Shown: in pieces, positions 39,830 through 46,766 of the stretch
Layout of the letters: every line of letters begins with the position of its first letter
How positions within the stretch are numbered: position 1 is the first letter of the stretch
Virus record (IMG/VR): IMGVR_UViG_3300018080_005856
Coordinates: 1-64,000 of that record
Source of the DNA: a virus
Strand: one strand, 5' to 3'
Length of the DNA stretch: 64,000 bases
Notes under the pieces: model-generated
Databases searched by the model: none
Told to the model about the DNA's origin: nothing
Seen by the model: only the letters and a program-made list of their open reading frames with translations
Position numbers and translations under genes: made by a program

Positions 39830-40471
39830 CTACTTATCAGATATCTTAAATCTGCCATTCATTCCACCCTTTCCAGATTTAGCTTCAGCTCTTCCAACGC
39901 CCAAACCAACTTCAAGGCCGGCTCTGTGCATCAGTTCTGTCAGTGTTTTTACCGATATTGTATCGGCATCATACTCTACCCTTGCCTTGATGCTCCATGT
40001 TTCCCACATTGTGCATATTGACGCCACAGATTTACCTTGGTCAGTTCTCACTACCCTGGGTAAGCATACTGGTGTTCCAACTACCTCTATAACCGGTGTT
40101 CCACATCTCCTATCAACCCCATCAGCCAGAGAGAATACCGTTTGTTTCATCTGGTTCATGGTGAGATCCGTATTCCTTGCTGCAGAGATTAGAGCAGACC
40201 TTATGGATAATGCACTTATTCCTATCTTGCCTTTTCCAAAGGTGTACCTGCTTTCTAAGTATAAGTACTCAAGATCAGGTTTCTCCTCCGCACCTCTCCT
40301 TGCTCGCTTCCCCGGTTCCTTGTCGAATAGGGACTTTATAATTCTGTCCCTCGATTCCCCTGACATTCTGTGACATATCAGTGGAGAAATACCCTTAAGA
40401 TGAAATACAACTATCTTGTGGTTGGGCATCACAGATAGTACTTGTTCCTTACTTTTCTTTGATGGTGCCAT
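39830..40471 (-). CDS. unknown protein with RAMP-like glycine loop
   Basis: 213 residues from ATG 40471 behind AAAGGAGG. The N-terminal strand FHLKGISPLICHRMSG, the middle SIRSALISAARNT and the C-terminal end LTELMHRAGLEVGLGVGRAEAKSGKGGMNGRF follow the plan strand-Pro-Leu ... R-x-A-hhxAA ... aGhxVGhGxxRxxxGGxxGxF. This plan occurs in a widespread but uncharacterised phage family and superficially resembles the glycine-rich loop of RAMP proteins (inference). No cas genes are nearby. Confidence 0.7.
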   Translation of the reverse strand: MAPSKKSKEQVLSVMPNHKIVVFHLKGISPLICHRMSGESRDRIIKSLFDKEPGKRARRGAEEKPDLEYLYLESRYTFGKGKIGISALSIRSALISAARNTDLTMNQMKQTVFSLADGVDRRCGTPVIEVVGTPVCLPRVVRTDQGKSVASICTMWETWSIKARVEYDADTISVKTLTELMHRAGLEVGLGVGRAEAKSGKGGMNGRFKISDK

Positions 40472-40493
40472 GAGTGTCCTCCTTTCTATATTT

Positions 40494-40508
40494 TCAGGAA
40501 TATGGAAA
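40494..40508 (-). promoter_or_regulatory. promoter-like box
   Basis: TTTCCATATTCCTGA, 23 bp upstream of the 40471 start. Confidence 0.45.
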
Positions 40509-40554
40509 CTACAGATTGGGACATTGGGTTCCAGACCTTGGAAAGAAAGGGGAC

Positions 40555-40749
40555 CTAGTCCCCCTTGGTGTTGTCTTTCCTGACCTGACATAGCAAGTAT
40601 CTCTTTGCTATTGCCATGTTCATTTGATAACGGATGGCCCATGATTGAATATCCATAGCCGGCCGTTCAATTGATTTCTCATAATCAACTAGATCCGTTC
40701 CAAACATGGTCAGTGATTTAATGATATCTACTCTACCTGTCTTTGACAT
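40555..40749 (-). CDS. unknown 64-residue protein
   Basis: Mixed-charge helical protein with MDIQSWAIRYQMNMAIAKRY. GGAGAA precedes the start. Function unknown. Confidence 0.65.
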   Translation of the reverse strand: MSKTGRVDIIKSLTMFGTDLVDYEKSIERPAMDIQSWAIRYQMNMAIAKRYLLCQVRKDNTKGD

Positions 40750-40752
40750 AAT

Positions 40753-41172
40753 CTATTCTCCGGCTTCTGCCTCCTTTAGCGCGCAGTTGATGCACACCAT
40801 GCGGCCGTCCCTATGCCTCTGAATCCTGAGGCTCTTTGGGGTGTTACTCCAGTATTCTCCACATACATCGCATTTCTCCATATCTGTAGCCCCAAGTTCG
40901 CCTTCCCTTTGATTCATGGCATCTGGGTCAGTTTTCTGGCAGCCACAGTTTTCGCATACCATGTACTCGTCTTCCAGCAACCACCCACAACGACACTCCC
41001 ACATAGGTATCAGGCATTCAGCATAACCAGTTTCCGCTTTTGACTGCCTCTCTTTCTTCCATTTGGAACACACTTCAAGAGCATCTTCCAAGTCGTAGAA
41101 TTCTCCCTTGTGCCATATATTAGAGGTAATGCCGTCTTTGTGATAGCCTATTGATACTACTTTGTACTTCAT
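40753..41172 (-). CDS. double zinc-ribbon protein
   Basis: 139 residues. Two metal sites: WECRCGWLLEDEYMVCENCGC (RanBP2-type-like spacing) and EKCDVCGEYW ... MVCINCALKE. AAGGAGG precedes the start. The first site recalls zinc fingers that bind ssRNA or ubiquitin in other systems; the role here is unknown. Confidence 0.75.
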   Translation of the reverse strand: MKYKVVSIGYHKDGITSNIWHKGEFYDLEDALEVCSKWKKERQSKAETGYAECLIPMWECRCGWLLEDEYMVCENCGCQKTDPDAMNQREGELGATDMEKCDVCGEYWSNTPKSLRIQRHRDGRMVCINCALKEAEAGE

Positions 41173-41184
41173 TTAGGAACCTCC

Positions 41185-41376
41185 TTACTGTTCAAATGGG
41201 TTGTACTGCAGCAAACACCAATCTAGCCGTAGTTCTCTTCTCTTTCGCTTCTTCTTCTTCCATGGGAGCTTCTTTGATTCTTCCCATTCTCTGAAGATGC
41301 GTTCTTTCATAGATGCTTTGGCTTCTGCAAGGTCACATAGAGTTTGCGACATTATTTGCAAATAAGTTCTCCTCAT
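41185..41376 (-). CDS. unknown 63-residue basic protein
   Basis: Basic helical protein with EESKKLPWKKKKRKRRELRL, a strong nucleic-acid-binding look. AAAGGAGG precedes the start; a weak box-like TTCCATAG lies upstream at 41401-41415. Confidence 0.65.
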   Translation of the reverse strand: MRRTYLQIMSQTLCDLAEAKASMKERIFREWEESKKLPWKKKKRKRRELRLDWCLLQYNPFEQ

Positions 41377-41423
41377 AGTTTCTATTCCTCCTTTATATAG
41401 TCTATTCTATGGAATTGCTCCAC

Positions 41424-41669
41424 CTATAGTCCTTGTGGCATTGGCATCCAGCCAGCAACATCTTCGCATGCTATATATGCTGGAATGAATCCATCATCAA
41501 AGTATAATGCGTTCTTAAGCTGATCTCTATAGCATGTGCCACCAAATTCCTGGTCATCTTTGGACAGATAACCAACGGTGACCCGGTTGCGTGTCCTATT
41601 GGGATAGACCAGTGACAGTATAATTGTCTTACCCTCTATAGGGTCCCTATCCGTAATCCAGTCATTCAT
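41424..41669 (-). CDS. unknown 81-residue protein
   Basis: Small alpha/beta protein: DPIEGKTIILSLVYPNR, then VTVGYLSKDDQEFGG. GAGGAGG precedes the start and the gene abuts its neighbour. Function unknown. Confidence 0.7.
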   Translation of the reverse strand: MNDWITDRDPIEGKTIILSLVYPNRTRNRVTVGYLSKDDQEFGGTCYRDQLKNALYFDDGFIPAYIACEDVAGWMPMPQGL

Positions 41670-41670
41670 G

Positions 41671-41991
41671 TCATGACCTCCTCTCTTTCATTTCGAGCCT
41701 CTCGAGTCTCTCGTTCTCAAGCATATCCACCATTCTTCTATAGGCCTCATCTAGCATCTCTATGTGATCCATCGGGTAGCCGGTCCAAGTCATCATCTCT
41801 GCTACTATTTGACCAAACCATTTTACCAAACCGCCCATACTTGAGAGATCGCGCCCGGCCATGTCTAGTGGGCTACCTTGCACTTTTGTGCTGTTGACAA
41901 CCCCGATTAGATCCTCGAGGAAGCTAGCCTTGTTAGCTAATTCCCTAATGACATTACTCATGTCCTCGATCAGTTCGTCTTTTATTACCAT
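41671..41991 (-). CDS. unknown 106-residue helical protein
   Basis: Helices rich in Met and Glu (YRRMVDMLENERLERLEMKE). A central SSMGGLVKWFGQIV is more hydrophobic. AGGAGG precedes the start. Function unknown. Confidence 0.75.
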   Translation of the reverse strand: MVIKDELIEDMSNVIRELANKASFLEDLIGVVNSTKVQGSPLDMAGRDLSSMGGLVKWFGQIVAEMMTWTGYPMDHIEMLDEAYRRMVDMLENERLERLEMKERRS

Positions 41992-42009
41992 TGTTCGTCC
42001 TCCTTACTA

Positions 42010-42375
42010 TTATATGTTACTATTAGCATAGAAGATAATAGTGTTAGGTTTATCCAAGGATTCTGCCAGATCTAGTGAGTGCTTTGTTCCTCTGCTTTCT
42101 CCATCCCAGAATGCCAGAACCATGTCACAATGATCCACTATGAGCTTATTCCTCTTGTATCCCGCTGATTTGCCGTACTTGTTCCACTCAGCTCTGAATA
42201 CTGTCAAGGGTATATTGTTCTCATTCGCATATCTTGCTCCCAGGGAATCAGCTCCCCTGGCACCGCCAGATACTATTTCCTCTATTTCGTGACCGTTTCT
42301 TATGAGCTCTTCAACACTCTGCTTGAGTAATTCATAGTCGTCGAATTCTCTTGATCCTATTATTGCTAGTATCAT
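42010..42375 (-). CDS. SLOG/DUF2493-like nucleotide-binding protein
   Basis: 121 residues. MILAIIGSREFDDYELL, then EEIVSGGARGADSLGARYA and MVLAFWDGESRGTKHSLDLA are the signature pieces of the YspA/DUF2493 branch of the SLOG superfamily (Rossmann-like nucleotide or ligand binding). Phage copies are common; the ligand is unknown. SLOG proteins sense nucleotide signals in some defence systems, so a role in signalling or counter-defence is possible. Confidence 0.85.
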   Translation of the reverse strand: MILAIIGSREFDDYELLKQSVEELIRNGHEIEEIVSGGARGADSLGARYANENNIPLTVFRAEWNKYGKSAGYKRNKLIVDHCDMVLAFWDGESRGTKHSLDLAESLDKPNTIIFYANSNI

Positions 42376-42398
42376 GTTACATCCTCCTTAAGTTATAT

Positions 42399-42413
42399 TC
42401 ATATATATAGAAA
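42399..42413 (-). promoter_or_regulatory. promoter-like box
   Basis: TTTCTATATATATGA, 24 bp upstream of the SLOG gene. Confidence 0.5.
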
Positions 42414-42499
42414 GGCGAATCTTAAGCCATGTGTTCCAGAGTACCAGTAAAAGAAGCGGGCGTTAGCCCGCGGTTGTTTCTCACTATGATGACCTATTG

Positions 42500-42781
42500 C
42501 TACTCGGGGTAGCTGTTGTCGCCCTCGGCTTCAGCTTCCTCGGGTTGCTCTTTATTAGCTTCAGCAACAGAGCCACTTACCTTCTCAAGATACTCCTTTG
42601 CAGGTATTGTGACTTCATAGGTCGGAAGTATGATGGTCGTCCTCATGATGTCTTCACCGGTTGACTTGTTCTTATAGTCACCCTTACGCTCTCTGAACTC
42701 ACATTTCTTGAGAACTTCCTCATCAAATAAGCCCATCTTCTTTAGCTGAACGAATTGGCCTCTAGTAATCGTACATTGCAT
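42500..42781 (-). CDS. unknown 93-residue protein
   Basis: RGQFVQLKKMGLFDEEVLKK, then a strand pair and an acidic tail (EANKEQPEEAEAEGDNSYPE). GGAGGG precedes the start. The leader carries an inverted GATTCGCGAATC. Function unknown. Confidence 0.75.
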   Translation of the reverse strand: MQCTITRGQFVQLKKMGLFDEEVLKKCEFRERKGDYKNKSTGEDIMRTTIILPTYEVTIPAKEYLEKVSGSVAEANKEQPEEAEAEGDNSYPE

Positions 42782-42842
42782 GACGATACCCTCCTGTTTG
42801 TGATTCGCGAATCAAGAATGATTCACGCGAGATATTTCTATC

Positions 42843-42878
42843 TCATATGTATGGAAAGGAAAGGGCCTTTCGGCCCTT
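42843..42878 (-). promoter_or_regulatory. terminator plus promoter-like box
   Basis: AAGGGCC-GAAA-GGCCCTT with TTTCCTTT (42852-42878), then the box TTTCCATACATATGA (42843-42857). Confidence 0.6.
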
Positions 42879-42939
42879 AGGGATCATAGCGTTTATCAAA
42901 CAAGGGATGACCCCTTATCAATCATCATACTAGGAGATA

Positions 42940-42974
42940 CCATAAATATGGAAAAAGAGAGCTGGCCTGCTCTC
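42940..42974 (-). promoter_or_regulatory. terminator plus promoter-like box
   Basis: GAGAGC/GCTCTC with TTTTTCC, then TTTCCATATTTATGG (42940-42954). Confidence 0.55.
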
Positions 42975-43104
42975 TTAATCCGTGCGTGTTATAGTATTGG
43001 CTTTGTTCCTGCGGTCAGCCTACCCAGCAGTTGAGCAGTTACAGGAACTATAAGTGCTCACCACCGGCTCCTCTGGATCCGCGAAATCCTTCGGGATAAC
43101 ACAC
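42955..43104 (-). ncRNA. candidate stand-alone small RNA of about 150 nt
   Basis: An extended -10 promoter TGGTATAAT (TATAAT at 43111-43116) on the minus strand is followed, about 130 bp on, by the strong terminator at 42951-42974, with no gene of credible length between. The transcript would contain a GTTCCTG/CAGGAAC stem enclosing related AACTGCT segments. A 14-codon GTG frame behind AGAGGAG is the only possible peptide. Confidence 0.4.
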
Positions 43105-43139
43105 CTCTGTATTATACCACGAGTAAGGAATCGAAGAAA

Positions 43140-43340
43140 CTATCCTCCGGCTCCATGCTTACAAAGACAGTCCTTAGACACACACTTACCTGTGTGATCA
43201 ACCTGACATGGGCCGCAGCCTTCACATATAACTACGGCATACATGCCTTTCCTGGTATCCTCTTCTGATGATAAACCGGATAGATCGCCTAGATCTTCAC
43301 CAAAGTGATCTATACTGCACTGCTTACAGAAATCAGCCAT
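43140..43340 (-). CDS. 66-residue Cys-rich protein
   Basis: MADFCKQCSIDHFGEDLGDL, then VICEGCGPCQVDHTGKCVSK and DCLCKHG give eight Cys and two His, enough for two metal sites. The MADFCxQCSIxxFG opening recurs in phages. GGAGGAAT precedes the start. Function unknown. Confidence 0.75.
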   Translation of the reverse strand: MADFCKQCSIDHFGEDLGDLSGLSSEEDTRKGMYAVVICEGCGPCQVDHTGKCVSKDCLCKHGAGG

Positions 43341-43362
43341 AGCTATTCCTCCTGTATTATAG

Positions 43363-43398
43363 TCACAGTTATGGAAAAGATGAGAGCCAGAGGCTCTC
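43363..43398 (-). promoter_or_regulatory. terminator plus promoter-like box
   Basis: GAGAGCC-TCT-GGCTCTC with ATCTTTTCC, then TTTCCATAACTGTGA (43363-43377), 23 bp before the Cys-rich gene. Confidence 0.55.
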
Positions 43399-43677
43399 TT
43401 ATCCGAGATGTATGGGTCTGTTCTTCATATAGATATAGGCAACAAGTCCAGCTACGGCTACACATCCGAATCCTGTGAGGAACAGGTACAGAATAGTAAG
43501 CCATATGCTTCCAGTTCCTATCAAGAACAGAACTATTGAGCCTGTAGCCATGGCCCCTACTATCCATAGTTTCTTATCGTAGATATTCGGGTTGTTTCTC
43601 TTTACATTCACTGAGAATGCCCACCAGCTTACTACGATAGAAGCCACATAAACCAGAACGGCTAGAAATGTAATCAT
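43399..43677 (-). CDS. three-span membrane protein
   Basis: 92 residues. FLAVLVYVASIVVSWWAF, LWIVGAMATGSIVLFLI and ILYLFLTGFGCVAVAGLVAYIY are clear spans. GGAGG precedes the start. Function unknown. Confidence 0.75.
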   Translation of the reverse strand: MITFLAVLVYVASIVVSWWAFSVNVKRNNPNIYDKKLWIVGAMATGSIVLFLIGTGSIWLTILYLFLTGFGCVAVAGLVAYIYMKNRPIHLG

Positions 43678-43708
43678 GATAACACCTCCTCCATCTATTC
43701 TATCAGTA

Positions 43709-43734
43709 AGGAAAGAAGGGGACTACTCGTCCCC
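43709..43734 (-). terminator. intrinsic terminator overlapping a gene end
   Basis: GGGGAC/GTCCCC stem with TTCTTTCC after it; the stem covers the stop of the 43723-43923 gene. Confidence 0.7.
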
Positions 43735-43923
43735 GAAGATGTTGTCCTGGCATTTCTGGCACAACCCTGATATTTCGTACTCTTTCCGAGATAGATCATC
43801 TCTGAAGCTATTCGGATTAGGGAGTACTACTTGATGGCAAATAGGACATCTACGTGACTCTATGTCCTTCTTTGCCTCAGGGAATACCTTGAATACGGGT
43901 TTGTTAAGATCTGGTTTATTCAT
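43723..43923 (-). CDS. 66-residue zinc-ribbon protein
   Basis: RRCPICHQVVLPN and SGLCQKCQDNIF form a C-x2-C ... C-x2-C site. The ATG sits inside the end of the 20-residue membrane peptide gene, with GGAGG in between, so the two are coupled. Function unknown. Confidence 0.75.
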   Translation of the reverse strand: MNKPDLNKPVFKVFPEAKKDIESRRCPICHQVVLPNPNSFRDDLSRKEYEISGLCQKCQDNIFGDE

Positions 43924-43978
43924 GTCTAAACAGCCTCCAGACTAACCATATTATGAATATTACTATCAACAATTCCAT
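43916..43978 (-). CDS. 20-residue single-span membrane peptide
   Basis: ATG at 43978 behind AAGGAGG. It encodes MELLIVIFIIWLVWRLFRHE, one complete membrane helix with a basic C-terminus. It overlaps the next gene by 8 bp. The frame stays open upstream to 44170, but that extension lacks a ribosome site. Such micro-peptides often modulate host membrane enzymes (general knowledge). Confidence 0.55.
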   Translation of the reverse strand: MELLIVIFIIWLVWRLFRHE

Positions 43979-44671
43979 GACTGGCCTCCTTATCATAAGT
44001 ATGAAATTTATCCCCCTTTCCTGTATCCGGGGTACCATTGTCCCTTCAGACTCGCGCCCCTCTTGAGGAAGCTTAATAATAACAGAGCGCACCATTCCAG
44101 ACATCTGCGAGCGAACGGCGCCAGCCGGCCGGAGATGCACAGCTATGCCTGTCATTCTACCGTGCGTCATTCAAGAGATGGAATTAAGCCTCGCGAGGGA
44201 CTAAAGAGAAATACTCTGACGGCTACTCGTCAATAGTCTAATAAGGGATTATCGCCCGGGAAAATAGCCCTGTAACCCAGTACATTTCCCTATGGCTCCG
44301 GCTATTGCTCGGTCACTCTCCCCCTCAAGGGGGCCGGACGCCTCTTACAATCCTATTTCTCAGCTGTTTTCATGTACATCCCTCTCCTGTACATGAATGC
44401 TGTCGACACTTCCATAAATCCTCCGGGGAAAGGGTAATCACCCCCAGATATCCAGTATAAATACTGATATATCCAGGGACGGGGGAGGAAATCCCCCGGA
44501 CCCCCTCTATTCCTAGCCAATCAAGATCCTGAACCGGTAAAATATATAGATCGGGTATGAGCCGATCCATATATCTGTCACAGAAGCGTCAGCCACACCC
44601 CTGCCGGTCGGCCCCACCAATGGCTGAAATGGGAAGGCCCCATTTGTATGGAAAAGAAGAGGCCGTAGCCT
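43979..44671. other. 690-bp non-coding region dense in perfect hairpins
   Basis: No credible gene on either strand. Inverted repeats seen: CCCCCT/AGGGGG (near 44320), CATGTACA/TGTACATG (44371-44395), AGTAT/ATACT within ATATCC...GATATAT (near 44450), GGGGGA/TCCCCC (near 44480), and GGATCGG/CCGATC flanked by ATATAT (44543-44573). Density and GC-richness differ from neighbours. A replication origin or structured RNAs are possible. Confidence 0.45.
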
Positions 44672-44673
44672 CT
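44640..44673 (-). promoter_or_regulatory. terminator plus promoter-like box
   Basis: AGAGGC-TACG-GCCTCT with TCTTTTCC, then TTTCCATACAAATGG (44640-44654), pointing into the hairpin-rich non-coding region. Confidence 0.55.
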
Positions 44674-44938
44674 ATTCATTGCTAGTTGATATGACTATTC
44701 GCCCTTCATCATCAAACTCGTTGTTGTGTTCGTATGGGTTATACCCCATCCTCTTTAAATCATGTAAGGCGGCACGGCAGGATTTTATCTCGCCGTTGCA
44801 ACTAAAGACGATAAGTATGGTGATATGGTCACCAGTATGCTCGTCCACCGCGCAGAGGTCAACGTTAGTATGGACGGACTTCTCCAGCACTATACACCAG
44901 TGCTTGTTTTCTTTATGTTTTCCTTCAAACATTCTCAT
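44672..44938 (-). CDS. unknown 88-residue protein
   Basis: GKHKENKHWCIVLEKSVHTN, then TILIVFSCNGEIKSCRAALH: beta strands with a C-terminal helix pair. GGAGG precedes the start. Function unknown. Confidence 0.75.
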   Translation of the reverse strand: MRMFEGKHKENKHWCIVLEKSVHTNVDLCAVDEHTGDHITILIVFSCNGEIKSCRAALHDLKRMGYNPYEHNNEFDDEGRIVISTSNE

Positions 44939-45026
44939 CTCTATTTCCTCCTTGTTTTATCATAGCCAATTTGGGGGGTCTACCAAAGCAGAACACCCCC
45001 AAAGTAAGCTATTATGATCAACGTCC

Positions 45027-45060
45027 TCATAAATATAGAAAAGAAGAGGCCGTAGCCTCT
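45027..45060 (-). promoter_or_regulatory. terminator plus promoter-like box
   Basis: AGAGGC-TACG-GCCTCT with TCTTTTC, then TTTCTATATTTATGA and a downstream GGACGTTGATCATAA also found after the next box. Confidence 0.55.
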
Positions 45061-45334
45061 ATACTCGCCAGGTTCTTATATCATTGACGGCCTTACTAAT
45101 ATCAACGTGTTGAGCCAGAATATCTCGGGCTACGTCTATCTTTCCCTGTCTGTAGGCCTCGTACCATATGGCCTGAGTAAGCTCAGATATTGCTTTTATA
45201 TCCTCATCTTTTACATCCTTTCCCATATGTACTACCTTATCCAGGAACTGGAAAGCGCATCTGTGGATTTGAACTCGGTGCAGCTCACTATCCTCTGAAA
45301 ACGTTACTTCACATAGAACTAAAGAATCGTCCAT
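45059..45334 (-). CDS. unknown 91-residue protein
   Basis: The ATG at 45334 follows AAAGGAGG; the frame is open to 45421. N-terminal strands (LVLCEVTFSEDSELHRVQIH), helical rest (LTQAIWYEAYRQGKIDVARD). Function unknown. Confidence 0.7.
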   Translation of the reverse strand: MDDSLVLCEVTFSEDSELHRVQIHRCAFQFLDKVVHMGKDVKDEDIKAISELTQAIWYEAYRQGKIDVARDILAQHVDISKAVNDIRTWRV

Positions 45335-45377
45335 GTATATTACCTCCTTTAATGTAGTTGACTTATGATCAATGTCC

Positions 45378-45410
45378 TCGTAAATATGGAAAAGAGGGCT
45401 ATTAACCCTC
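45378..45410 (-). promoter_or_regulatory. terminator plus promoter-like box
   Basis: GAGGGTTAATAGCCCTC with TTTTCC, then TTTCCATATTTACGA and GGACATTGATCATAA, nearly the same 24-bp unit as at 45027. Confidence 0.55.
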
Positions 45411-45816
45411 AGTGTGAGCATGGTGCCCCTGTAGCAAGGCGCGCCTCAGCGTCAGCGGGGTTCTCACCCGCATTTACATGGACAAACTCTATTTCTATTT
45501 GGTCCTTCACACGAGTTATCCACTCCTGGTACTCTTTTGTGGCCGGTTTCTTAGCCTTCCAAGAGCCATTCGCCCAAGCAGATACACCTTCGTAGTAGTG
45601 TTTAATGACTACTTTCTCGTACCCCTTGGAATGAGCATATCTGACAGCCTCTATGGCTGCCTTGATTTCGCCCCCTACGTTCCTCATAGAGACAATATCG
45701 TCCCTAACTAAGGCGCCATGGGCTTTATACCCATCAGAAGCCACTATCCCCCAACCCACAAGGGTTGGATTATTAATAGTAAACGAGCCGTCAGTATAAA
45801 CCTCTATAGTTCTCAC
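45409..45816 (-). CDS. RNase HI-like protein with substituted active-site positions
   Basis: A GTG at 45816 behind GGAGG is chosen. The 135-residue protein has the RNase HI order: TIEVYTDGSFTINN (first Asp), GWGIVA, VGGEIKAAIEAVRYA (Glu), KVVIKHYYEGVSAWANG and FVHVNAGENPADAEARLA. In the usual family the third segment reads YDYEG and the last carries a catalytic His and AD; here these positions are Y, N and A. The fold call is confident; catalytic activity is doubtful (inference by eye alignment). Confidence 0.8.
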   Translation of the reverse strand: MRTIEVYTDGSFTINNPTLVGWGIVASDGYKAHGALVRDDIVSMRNVGGEIKAAIEAVRYAHSKGYEKVVIKHYYEGVSAWANGSWKAKKPATKEYQEWITRVKDQIEIEFVHVNAGENPADAEARLATGAPCSH

Positions 45817-45849
45817 AACATCACCTCCAATACAGATATATAACAAATC

Positions 45850-45864
45850 TCATATATATAGAAA
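45850..45864 (-). promoter_or_regulatory. promoter-like box
   Basis: TTTCTATATATATGA, 34 bp before the RNase H-like gene. Confidence 0.5.
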
Positions 45865-46238
45865 CACGCTATATTACCTCTTTTATTACCTTTACATACT
45901 GAGATATTACCCTCACTACATACATCTCATTGCCCTTACATACAATATGGGGGTGCGTCCCTCTATACAGTACTCCCCTTCTATGCCATTACAATACCTA
46001 TACCGGGTACAATACAATACAATACTAGATACAATACCAGGTACATGAACTTGACAGGGCTAGGACGCTCATTATTTATATACTGAGCTATTATTTGTGA
46101 CCTGACTTATGCAGGTCATTATATGGGTTTAAGACCCATATTATTGGCAAAACTGTCAGATTCTTGACAGTAATTTGCTTATGGGTTCCCCTCCCTAAAG
46201 GGCACCCTCCCCATGTGTTCCTTATGTGTTTTTATGTT
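45865..46238. other. non-coding region with iterons and palindromes
   Basis: Five ACAATAC units at 45991, 46009, 46014, 46019 and 46031, the middle three overlapping with a 5-bp period. A perfect operator-like palindrome ACTGTCA-6-TGACAGT sits at 46152-46171, with hairpins GACCTG/CAGGTC and GGGT/ACCC in between. A minus-strand TATAAT lies at 46118-46123. No gene. Features suit a regulated promoter or replication origin. Confidence 0.5.
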
Positions 46239-46260
46239 AAAAGGGGGCCTAGTGGCCCCA
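46239..46260 (-). terminator. intrinsic terminator with variant box
   Basis: GGGGCC-ACTA-GGCCCC with CTTTTAACATA behind it, at the end of the 46249-46584 gene. Confidence 0.75.
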
Positions 46261-46584
46261 GATCTTATGGTCTTGATACTTCCATATAGGCAGTGATATG
46301 CTATATACTAGGGCGCCTAGCACCGCAGTATTTCTACAGTAGTACCAGAGACACTTCAATATGGCCGGATAGCCGTAATAATACGCTACCAGGGTCCATA
46401 TTCCGAATATGAAGGAACAGGTATATGCCAGCATAGCTAGCGTTTCACTTTCCCTCCATGTTGCCATTCCTATCAGGAATAGCACCGCAGTTATAATATG
46501 TAACCCATACGCTACAGATAGGACACTTCCGTATTCTGTAGACTGACTCAGTATGGGCCTTCCCTCTATAATGAACCAATCCAC
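46249..46584 (-). CDS. three- to four-span membrane protein
   Basis: 111 residues; a GTG start behind GGAGG. Spans: VAYGLHIITAVLFLIGM, LAMLAYTCSFIFGIWTLVAYYYG and NTAVLGALVYSISLPIW. A TATAAT (46605-46610) and an 8-bp palindrome lie upstream. Function unknown. Confidence 0.75.
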   Translation of the reverse strand: MDWFIIEGRPILSQSTEYGSVLSVAYGLHIITAVLFLIGMATWRESETLAMLAYTCSFIFGIWTLVAYYYGYPAILKCLWYYCRNTAVLGALVYSISLPIWKYQDHKIWGH

Positions 46585-46604
46585 GATTACCTCCAGTAAG
46601 TATG

Positions 46605-46646
46605 ATTATATTGTACTTTCTTGCTGTTATGGGCTGTCACAGCAAG
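46605..46646 (-). promoter_or_regulatory. -10 element with upstream operator-like palindrome
   Basis: CTTGCTGT-11-ACAGCAAG (46620-46646), perfect 8-bp arms, ends 9 bp before a minus-strand TATAAT (46605-46610). No good -35 is visible, so an activator or repressor may bind here. Confidence 0.45.
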
Positions 46647-46725
46647 GAGACGAGGGGGTAGCCTAAGTACATAGGCATCCAGATTCCGAGTCAGGTACTG
46701 GCTAAACGACAGTCCTGATTCTCAC

Positions 46726-46766
46726 CCATGGGTATGGAAACGTAAAGGGGAGGGCCTTAGCCCTCT
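46726..46766 (-). promoter_or_regulatory. terminator plus promoter-like box
   Basis: GAGGGC/GCCCTC with CCCCTTT, then TTTCCATACCCATGG (46726-46740). Confidence 0.5.

Noticed and set aside
44000-44170. Upstream extension of the 20-residue membrane peptide to an 84-residue protein
   Set aside because: No ribosome site at 44170, while AAGGAGG stands exactly before the internal ATG at 43978.
44370-44570. 66-codon open frame on the minus strand in the hairpin-rich gap
   Set aside because: No ribosome site, codon use unlike neighbours, and it runs across several perfect hairpins.
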